Source: Beverwykella pulmonaria
Taxonomy: Eukaryota > Ascomycota > Dothideomycetes > Pleosporales > Melanommataceae
Length of the DNA: 64,000 nucleotides
Assembly: GCA_001599595.1 (NCBI GenBank)
Contig: BCHH01000006.1
Coordinates: forward strand, 2,340,319 to 2,404,318
Reading direction: 5' to 3'
Part shown: one piece after another, positions 56,687 to 64,000 of the stretch
How the letters are laid out: the number at the start of each line of letters is the position of its first letter
Numbering within the stretch: the first letter of the stretch is position 1
Program-made: the position numbers and the translations under genes
The notes under the pieces: generated by a model
The model's input: the letters and a program-made list of their open reading frames with translations, nothing else
The model's database searches: none
What the model was told of the DNA's origin: nothing

Positions 56687-58816
56687 ATGGCGCACCGACA
56701 ATCTCTTCGTGGCATGCCTAAGGCGCTGCTCGCAGCGATCTTCGTTCTCCTTTTGCTGTTTTCTTTTCTTCTCACCCTCGTTTTCGTCAGCATCATCGTA
56801 CCTGGCTACAGACTCACCACCGGATTCAAGGTCGCATATAACATCGTTAACACGGTCCTCGCCACAATACTCGCTCGATTCGCGGCCAGCGAGATCCAGA
56901 AACAGTGGCTCCGGCTCATCAATCATGAGATCTCGGATGCCAAATACCAGTTAGCTCACAATCCGGGCGTTGCTGCGAGATGGCGCGCCGTACTCGGCAT
57001 TAGCACCTTCTACGAAAGCATCACAAGCATCAAAAACACAGGCCTCGCGCAACTTTCCACCATTGCTACGGCCCTGATTACCGCAGCAATCGTCGCGGCT
57101 GTGACTCTCACTGACACAACATGCCTCTCCGTTGTACACCCTCCTCGAATTCATAGCGGTGCTGACAACAGATGTATGCGGAACGTGGCCAACAACAACA
57201 CCGACCGCCTTTCTCCTCTTTGGGAATTTAGGACCTTCTGGAATCGCGATAATGGCTCTGCATATTTTGCAACCACGAACCTAGGATGTCCTTCTTGGTC
57301 TGGTGCACAGAATCTCGGCTCGATTAATACGATCAACCCAGGAGTATTCGCCTACGCCCGGAATGGTGTGGCTGTTACAAACAGTGCCATCGGGGCCCCA
57401 GAGATCCTGTACACCGACTTCCCGAAGCTCGTCGAACCCCTCGAAATGCCGTACGGACACTTGGTCATGGAAAATAATCTGCGGTCCGTTTCACATTGCC
57501 TACCCATCATGGCTCACAACCCCGTCAAATGCCGTGCTGGTGGTAACGTCTCGTTCAAATCTAATATCCACCAGGACAGCAGCGACAACACCACAGTTTT
57601 CAACACTATGACCGTCAACGGGAATGGTTGTAATTTCACCCAAGCCTACTCGGAAGATCCAAACGGGCCCTTCGGCGTCATTTCCTCGCGCCTTTGTCCA
57701 ACCTGGAATGCCATCGGACAAGGCACAGTTGCTATTGGCGCAACAGGTATCATCAGCCTAACTCTTGCCGCATCCCTCGGTGACACAGCCTTTCTCGCCG
57801 CCAACGCAGAAAAGTACGACGGCATACGCAACGGAACCGTCAAAGGCCTCAAATACGCTGTCAGCTGCTCCATCGATGTGCGTCCTACAATCAAATGGCG
57901 CACACTGACCCTCCAACTCCAACAAGGTGCTCTGAATACCGCTCCATCTTACAGTAAACTCGTCTCTGGCGTAGACGGTTGCCCTGCCACTCGGAATGTA
58001 GCTGCTGACTGGACTATTGGAGATGGTTACCCAGCCGGAGCAGTAGCTGCGCTCGTGCCTCCACTGAGTGAAGGACGCTTCTGGAACGGCATGACAAACA
58101 CAATCCTCAACCAAGCTCTCAACGTCACTGACACTTCTGACCGATATTCAACCGTCGAGTCCTGGCAGAGATTGATTCGACATGGCCCCTACGGATTCAA
58201 CGAGTCGGCCAACGCGCTAGAAGATGTCCTCGGTCTCACCACCGGAATCACCATGTCCCAAATGTCTACTCTTGACAGCATGGCTGAGGGATCCCCACTG
58301 TCCGACAGTAAAAATTTTTACCCCCCCGTTATGGGTAATGCCACATTCGCGTGCACACGAGTCGGGAGTGGCAATTATTCCGCATTATTGTTCACGATCC
58401 CGCCTCTGCTTGCACTGGTCATGGCAGTGTATCTACTTTGTGCTGTGCCGAGGCAGCAGACAAAGTGGAAGACTAGTAGACTGGGTGATTTGATTGCGAT
58501 TGGGATGGCAAGTGAACGGGAATTGAATGCAGCGTACAAAGTGGATCATAGGGGGAGTGGAATGAGTGGACTCACTGCGTTGAGTGATGATAGGGAGATT
58601 TTGACGAAGAACGCAGTACCATCTGGATGGACTCAGAGGTGGGTGACGGATGCTACGGGAACGCATGCGATTCCGGTGAGGATGGTGGAGGCAAATGATA
58701 AGGAGATGGATGGGGGCTGGACGACAGGACTCCCGAAAAGTCCAGTGAGATTGCGACATGAGGATTCGCATGCAGCCATCGATGGGGTGACCTCGGGCAA
58801 AAAGGAGTGGACCTGA
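56687..58816 (+). CDS. Large two-ended membrane protein (709 aa)
   Basis: A single exon from the ATG at 56687; the frame is open earlier but only from non-ATG codons. Hydrophobic segments near residues 16-42, 50-65 and 118-135 precede a long sequon-rich exterior domain (about 150-575) with many NxT/NxS sites and paired Cys, then a last membrane pass at about 570-592 and a 115-residue cytoplasmic tail. This N-terminal TM cluster plus glycosylated ectodomain plus C-terminal TM is common among orphan ascomycete surface proteins. No known domain was recognised. Confidence 0.8.
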   Translation: MAHRQSLRGMPKALLAAIFVLLLLFSFLLTLVFVSIIVPGYRLTTGFKVAYNIVNTVLATILARFAASEIQKQWLRLINHEISDAKYQLAHNPGVAARWRAVLGISTFYESITSIKNTGLAQLSTIATALITAAIVAAVTLTDTTCLSVVHPPRIHSGADNRCMRNVANNNTDRLSPLWEFRTFWNRDNGSAYFATTNLGCPSWSGAQNLGSINTINPGVFAYARNGVAVTNSAIGAPEILYTDFPKLVEPLEMPYGHLVMENNLRSVSHCLPIMAHNPVKCRAGGNVSFKSNIHQDSSDNTTVFNTMTVNGNGCNFTQAYSEDPNGPFGVISSRLCPTWNAIGQGTVAIGATGIISLTLAASLGDTAFLAANAEKYDGIRNGTVKGLKYAVSCSIDVRPTIKWRTLTLQLQQGALNTAPSYSKLVSGVDGCPATRNVAADWTIGDGYPAGAVAALVPPLSEGRFWNGMTNTILNQALNVTDTSDRYSTVESWQRLIRHGPYGFNESANALEDVLGLTTGITMSQMSTLDSMAEGSPLSDSKNFYPPVMGNATFACTRVGSGNYSALLFTIPPLLALVMAVYLLCAVPRQQTKWKTSRLGDLIAIGMASERELNAAYKVDHRGSGMSGLTALSDDREILTKNAVPSGWTQRWVTDATGTHAIPVRMVEANDKEMDGGWTTGLPKSPVRLRHEDSHAAIDGVTSGKKEWT

Positions 58817-59835
58817 GTTTAGAAGGTGTTTGAGCTTAGCGCCATCAATAAACGTAAATAAAACGACACCAAGCAATTCACCAATCCTCGTTAGATTGCA
58901 TTCGGGGAGGTCGATCCCCCTAATTCATTCCTTCAACCAGATAGTGCGAGATCTCAGTTGTATTTTATTGTTAATATACCCATATATGGAAGCAATGAGG
59001 ATGGACGCAGTTACAGATTTGAGTAAAGATTAAGTTTAGCTGTTAGGTTTAGAGGTCAAGTTTGATATTATAACTACAACAGTAGATCTATTACTTATCC
59101 AACACGTTACGATAGAAGTATTGACAGCGCGCTACTTTTTTTGTATTTGGCTTAACGTGACGCTAACCATCCTCATGCACTGGAGCCCGTATGAATACTG
59201 CGCAGAGTACAGATGTTTCTAAGAGCTTCCGTGACGCTATTCAGTGCCTTATTACTGTCCATAAATCCGATGGTTGTAATCACACCTTAATACATGATTA
59301 TTTTTCAGACTCTAAACCGTTATCATGGTAAAGAACCTTTGTGCGCGTGTTCAGTGGCGGATCGGCTGATTGGATTGTGAACGAGAGTATAAGTAGGATC
59401 GCTAATATAAGCCCAGGACACCATACCGTCACGTGGATGTGCCACTGACTAATCCGTCCGTCGTATATATATCAGCTGTACTTACTTCAAATCGGATACA
59501 CATCTTGATACTCTTTCCTCGACACTCTGGCTTACAGCTAAACTCAATGATGAGATCAAAGGTCGCGATAGTTTATCGCCGCAGCGTGCAGTTTGACCAA
59601 CACCCCGTAGTCGTCTGCTTTTGGGATAGGCCTTCTATCTTGCTCATTACGTGCACCAGCATTAAGTACCTAGAACCTATATTTATTACGTCTGTATGCC
59701 ATCAAACAGCCAAAAAGGCATAAAGTCATCAAAAAACACACCATTTTCATCATGAAAAAATACCAACATACATAAACTTCATCAATAATTTGTCTTTCTG
59801 CCTTTATATAATAAACGTAATATTTCCTCCTTCAT
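58817..59835. other. Convergent intergenic region, nothing identified
   Basis: About 1 kb of AT-leaning sequence between two convergent genes. No gene, RNA or clear repeat. Confidence 0.5.
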
Positions 59836-60990
59836 TTACTTGTCCCATCCCTTGTTCTCTTGCCACCACTTCACCGTCCTTTTGATGCCTTCCTCTGTAC
59901 CACATACAGGCTCATATCCAATTCTTCTCCTCGCCTTCTCAATCGGAAACCAACATCCTTTGGACATGAACTCAAAGTGATCGATTGTCATCCTTGGCCT
60001 CTTCTTCCCGGCCGTCGCAATCCAAAACACCCACTCACCAAGCCTCGCAACCGCCATGATGAGCCAAAAGGGAATCACGATGAGCCCTTGCTCCGCCTCG
60101 GGTCCGTTACAAAATCGGTCGCCCGCAGCCTTCCACACACTCCTGGAGAAGTCCCAGAAGCGCATCGGCTCCGGATCAGAGATGAAGAACGCCTCCCCAT
60201 CAACGCGCATGTCTGGTCGCATATGCTGGCCGTCCAGCAGTGCTTTTGCGGCATCGACATGCGCATTCGCTGCACTCTCGACGTAGCACCACGAATGGAC
60301 GAGCCTGTTTGGCCCTATCTGAATCCGCGTCCCTAACGTGCCATTTACATTCATAATCTCCCCGATCGTCGTCTTGTCCCGTGGGCCATACAGCCCTGTT
60401 ACGCGCAGACTAGTCGTCAACAGCTTCCCCCGCCAGTCCGCCTCCTCCGCGAAGTCCACTATCATCGCATCAGTGCTAGAGCTTAGGACTAGCATCTCTG
60501 TTACGCCTTTTGCACGTCCGTACGCTGAAGCGTTTGATGTCCAGTGGTTGACCACATATTCATCTTCGCCCACAGGCCTGGAATTCAGCCGTGGATCCAG
60601 TGTGACTGCCTCGACCGAGCTCGTCCACACTAGCACTCTCACACTCGGATGTGCCTTCGCAATTTTAATGAGCTGTTTAGTCCCGAGATAGCTGATACGG
60701 TAGTGCTCGGATGGAATCGCGAAAACACCTGGGGAGACGGTGTGCACGATGACTCGGGGCTGCACATCATCTAGCAAACTTTTCAGCTGCTTCTCATCCG
60801 TGACGTCGCATGAAAGATAGGTGGCTTCTGGGATACAGTTTTTGGTCGGATTTCGCGATGCAGCGACGACGCGCGAACAAGACGGGGAAGCAGCGAAGGC
60901 GGACACTATGAAGGAGCCGATGAAGCCGCAGCCGCCGGTGATGAGGACAGTGCCGAGGTACGCATCGGGTTTGGGATTCTGAATGGGCAT
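59836..60990 (-). CDS. 3-beta-HSD / ERG26-like dehydrogenase
   Basis: A single exon of 384 residues. The N-terminal VLITGGCGFIGS is the NAD(P) Rossmann motif. Catalytic Ser is in WTSSVEAV (near 124), with Tyr157 and Lys161 in SAYGRAK. RVTGLYGPRD and the VHSWCYVESAANAH segment are typical of the 3-beta-hydroxysteroid dehydrogenase/sterol-4-alpha-carboxylate 3-dehydrogenase (ERG26) family, as is the hydrophobic stretch near 300-325 (VIPFWLIMAVARLGEWVFW) that would anchor it in the ER. It is probably a paralogue acting on a sterol or terpenoid, since the housekeeping ERG26 cannot be told from it by sequence alone. Confidence 0.85.
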   Translation of the reverse strand: MPIQNPKPDAYLGTVLITGGCGFIGSFIVSAFAASPSCSRVVAASRNPTKNCIPEATYLSCDVTDEKQLKSLLDDVQPRVIVHTVSPGVFAIPSEHYRISYLGTKQLIKIAKAHPSVRVLVWTSSVEAVTLDPRLNSRPVGEDEYVVNHWTSNASAYGRAKGVTEMLVLSSSTDAMIVDFAEEADWRGKLLTTSLRVTGLYGPRDKTTIGEIMNVNGTLGTRIQIGPNRLVHSWCYVESAANAHVDAAKALLDGQHMRPDMRVDGEAFFISDPEPMRFWDFSRSVWKAAGDRFCNGPEAEQGLIVIPFWLIMAVARLGEWVFWIATAGKKRPRMTIDHFEFMSKGCWFPIEKARRRIGYEPVCGTEEGIKRTVKWWQENKGWDK

Positions 60991-61938
60991 TGAGGGTGGT
61001 TAAGATTGAGACGAGACAGATGTCGTCGTTTAGGTGTTGTGTCGCACATGGTTCGCGCTAGCCTTTTTCGTGAAGCCTAGTGAGGTAGAGCATCCGCCGT
61101 CGAAACCTTCAACCAACATCAACAAGCATGCATCACCACTCAGCGTCACAAGTTTATCTGCTTCTGCCATATTTCATTTATTCTAATCATCAAATGCTGT
61201 ATTGATCCCTTGCCACCTCTCTCGACCTTTTTTAGAGGTTGAATATTGTTGGAGTTAAAATGATATAACCGTAACAAATATACTTTCCCTTACTACCAAA
61301 CGACCAGCAGAGCTGAACACGCCCACCATTAGCCACAGAATCGTAAAGCAACTACCTCCACGCCTCAGCATACCCTTTTCAAAGTCTTCTCTGAATTTTT
61401 GAAGAATTCGTTATCACGCCCAGTCACGATGTAACCTTCTGCAAGTGCAATTTATCAAGCTAGGCCGATACGATCCATATATAGTCTACTGTACCGCGGT
61501 CGTACACAAGATGCAAAGCGCATGCGACCTCCAGTGTACTGCTGCATGTTATTCTCAGAAGGCCACCGCTTCAATCCTGCCGGGTATTCGGATGTTTGCC
61601 TCATCGGGCCTCCTTGAAGCTGTCTCGGAGCTGCTATTGGTCGGCGGAAAATGCAAAGACACAATGCTTTCTACCTACTGGGTCAGCATAAATTATTCTC
61701 GTAGTCCTCTCAATAAATTCATCTGCAGCAATACGAGAAGTTCGTCCTCTGCCTAAGGTTTTACACAGCGGGCCGAATGCATAATTCTCAGCTGTCCTAT
61801 ACGAACGCTGAGCATGAGGTATTAAAGGAATAGCGATGGCGGTATGAGATCGCGAGAGCAGCACGCGCCAAAATATAATAAACAAAAAAGCTACGCCTTT
61901 ACTTGATTCAAACTCTTCCTTTCTAAAAACATTTGAAG
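60991..61938. other. Divergent intergenic region, nothing identified
   Basis: About 0.95 kb between the starts of the dehydrogenase and the DUF4360 gene. Promoters by position only. Confidence 0.5.
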
Positions 61939-62555
61939 ATGCAATCTACATTCCTCCTCACTCTCCTCCCCATCCTCGCCCTCAGCGCCGCCCTCCCAAC
62001 AACCCCAAAGGCAGCCTTGGAGATCTCTAACTCAATCCTCGCCCGAGCACCTCCAGAAGCTAAACCAGTTGTCAAATCTGTCGCATACAGCGGAACCGGC
62101 TGCCCTTCGAACACTGCCAGTTTCGTCTTCGGAGGTGATGCTTCACTAATCTTCAGCTCTTTCGATGTCGACGCGACCACGCCATCCAAGAGCTGTGTCC
62201 TGACTGTGGACTTGGGTGTCGACCCTGCATGGAAGTACACTATCAACAAGGCGACTGATATCCGAGGATTTGTGATCAACGGCGGTGGCGCAGTCAAAGT
62301 TACTTACAAGGTTGGGGGACAAACAGTGAGTTCTTCGCTATTGAATGCAGAGCGTGTATTAAGAATGCGCAGTCGGAGGCAAAAGGTGACATTGAGACCA
62401 CCAAGAGCAAGAACTTTGTTATCAACTCGGTTGCTGATGGAGCGACGTCTGCGTATGGTGGTGGTGTCGCGACGATAGATGTCTCGTTCACGTCGGCTGC
62501 GGGGTCGAATTTGATATTGGATAGCCTCGATATCAAGTTCGCTTACTCAAAGTAA
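61939..62555 (+). CDS. DUF4360 small secreted protein
   Basis: Exons 61939-62325 and 62373-62555 (47-nt intron GTGAGT...CGCAG, phase 0) give 189 residues. A signal peptide of about 18 residues and a short propeptide (ending near LARAP) precede a DUF4360 domain: GTGCPSNTASFVF, DASLIFSSFDVDA, SCVLTVDLGVDPAWKYTI and the C-terminal LDSLDIKFAYSK. The family is common in secreted proteins of plant-associated ascomycetes and has no known activity. The frame is also open from a TTG at 61933, but 61939 is the first ATG. Confidence 0.88.
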
Positions 62556-63824
62556 AAGAATTGCGAAGACATTCTAGTTGACGCGATCTAAAAACCGTTC
62601 CATGAGATCTAAGCTGTCCAGATGTCTTGCATTTGGCATTATGGCATGCAATTATCTCTCACTTCTCACCCTTCGGACAGCTAAACACGTGTTCAGTTCC
62701 TTGTCAAATTTATTCCCGATCTTCTAAATCAACACAGAAAGTGGCCTCAAATGATGCTCAACGACGTTGGGTCGAGCCGCTAATTACCCAATGGCGGCAA
62801 CGACATATTCCTAGTAGTCGAGTTTGTACTTGGCTACATGTAAAAATTACCTAATGAGAAAGTATACAAGCTGCCATCGATTGCTCTTCGAGATCTGTAA
62901 GGGTTTTCTGATGGGGGACAATGATCATTTGGCGACTGCGTTGTTCTAGGAGGGATCAAGTCAGAGCAGCTTATAAGCCGTCTGACCTTGGTTCAACTAG
63001 CTACATCAGGACAAGCCTAAACCGTCACAAGATCTCACAGTCGCCATTCTGGGTCTCTGTGCAACGTTGACAGAGCTGATCACAGACGACCTTTCAGTTG
63101 GGCTTGTCTCTGGATCCATCCGAAAGCTGGCGCTCATAGCGATAGAAAGCACTATTATTTCAACCGAATATTCGATGCAATGAATTCCAGTACAGAGAGA
63201 GCGATGCACGCTGCACGATGAAAGTTGCGCAACGAAATTTGAGGCATGATGAATCTCATCAGCGGTTCTGCGCTGCCTTTATTAATTAGTCGTTGTTCTT
63301 CGTTTCATGCTCAACGTTCTTTTTAGCGCTAGTATCCCAAGCATCCCTTGCCTATGATCTATCTCCTAGTAGTCGGAACAACCGTTCGTTTCACAATTGT
63401 ACAACCCCACTTGCCCAAGGAAACAATTTCCCGACCACGACGCCTTGAAATTGCTATGCATAACATGTAGCTCCGAGTTGCGCACCAGTCAGGAGCCATC
63501 TGCTCTAAATGGATACTTCAGTCAAAGCCGCGAAGCACTGGCAATTTTACTGCGAGAAGCGGTCGTACAATCCGCCGAAGGGAATATGCACCCCTCAAAT
63601 TCCATTTTCAAATGTTCTAGCGCGCTCGCGATTCCACCACTCATGAGGAAGTAGAGTAGGGATAGAACGGTAATTTTTCCATGCAATCCCAGATCCACCG
63701 CGCCTCAGCCCTACGAACTCGACCTCATCATATAGCGATCCTGTACGCCTCACATTTATTTCTCTGTGGTCTCTCCTCTTCTTATCCACTTCGTTTCCTC
63801 GGTTCCCATCCTCCACCCTTCAAA
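62556..63824. other. Intergenic, nothing identified
   Basis: About 1.27 kb before the arabinanase start. Pyrimidine-rich sequence at 63760-63810 just upstream of the ATG is typical of a fungal promoter/leader. Confidence 0.45.
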
Positions 63825-64000
63825 ATGCGCAATAGGCTCATCCTCTCCCTCCTCTCTCTCCTATCCCCTACGGTCTCAGCCTACGCCAACCCACTCACCT
63901 GTACCGGCACCTGCACCAACGCCCATGACCCCTCCCTCATCCGTCGCGACGATGGAACCTACTTCCGTTTCTCCACTGGTGGAAAAATCGCCATCCACAG
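63825..64000 (+). CDS. GH43 endo-1,5-alpha-L-arabinanase, 5' end only
   Basis: The ATG at 63825 gives a Leu-rich signal peptide ending near SAYA, then NPLTCTGTCTNAHDPSLIRRDDGTYFRFST. The Asp-containing NAHDPS is the first catalytic region of GH43 arabinanases, and the paired Cys before it is typical of the secreted fungal enzymes. Only 58 codons are inside the window. It would cleave arabinan side chains of plant pectin. Confidence 0.85.
   Translation, partial: MRNRLILSLLSLLSPTVSAYANPLTCTGTCTNAHDPSLIRRDDGTYFRFSTGGKIAIH

Overview
The window looks like nuclear chromosomal DNA of a filamentous ascomycete, most likely a dothideomycete (the class is inference). Nearly all multi-exon genes have short GT-AG introns of about 47-80 nt, often with CTAAC-type branch sites. 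Many products are secreted or membrane proteins typical of such fungi (CFEM, DUF4360, GH43 arabinanase, lysozyme-like hydrolase, serine hydrolases). There is a fungal alpha-aminoadipate lysine pathway gene (LYS12-type) and a fungal DUF1769/UPF0590 protein. Some repeats show C-to-T/G-to-A decay that resembles repeat-induced point mutation. No rRNA, confident tRNA, CRISPR array or bacterial-type operon was seen.

Layout. 0-8.5 kb: a RING-type gene running off the left edge, one copy of a dispersed ~420 bp repeat, a CFEM membrane protein, several small low-confidence spliced genes and a one-pass membrane protein. 8.5-17.6 kb: an 1117-residue coiled-coil protein, then a head-to-head pair of FAD-linked DHCR24-like oxidoreductases sharing a ~0.7 kb intergenic region, and an SDR. 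19.5-30.5 kb: a secreted alpha/beta hydrolase, a YcaC-type isochorismatase-family hydrolase with a signal peptide, a secreted lytic-transglycosylase/lysozyme-like protein, the second copy of the dispersed repeat (with a 15-N assembly gap), a fatty-acid-desaturase-like enzyme and a polytopic membrane protein. 30.6-35.8 kb: a lineage-specific-looking gene interrupted by one in-frame TGA, decayed coding traces, and a paralogue of the 19.5 kb hydrolase. 36.6-41.1 kb: conserved housekeeping genes (DUF1769 protein, homoisocitrate dehydrogenase, F-box protein with a GC-AG intron).

41-56.7 kb is gene-poor and accessory in character: small unknown genes, an ER-type FKBP, an orphan membrane protein, a 1.87 kb non-coding element with ~135 bp terminal inverted repeats and an internal 17-bp satellite, a gene with an in-frame TAG, and long stretches of decayed sequence. 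56.7-64 kb: a large two-ended membrane protein, a 3-beta-HSD/ERG26-like dehydrogenase, a DUF4360 secreted protein, and the first 58 codons of a GH43 arabinanase leaving the right edge.

The genes do not form an obvious pathway cluster. The recurring theme is secreted hydrolases and redox enzymes, some in paralogous pairs, separated by repeat-derived DNA. Exon coordinates were derived by hand from splice consensus and frame continuity; none was checked against transcripts or databases.
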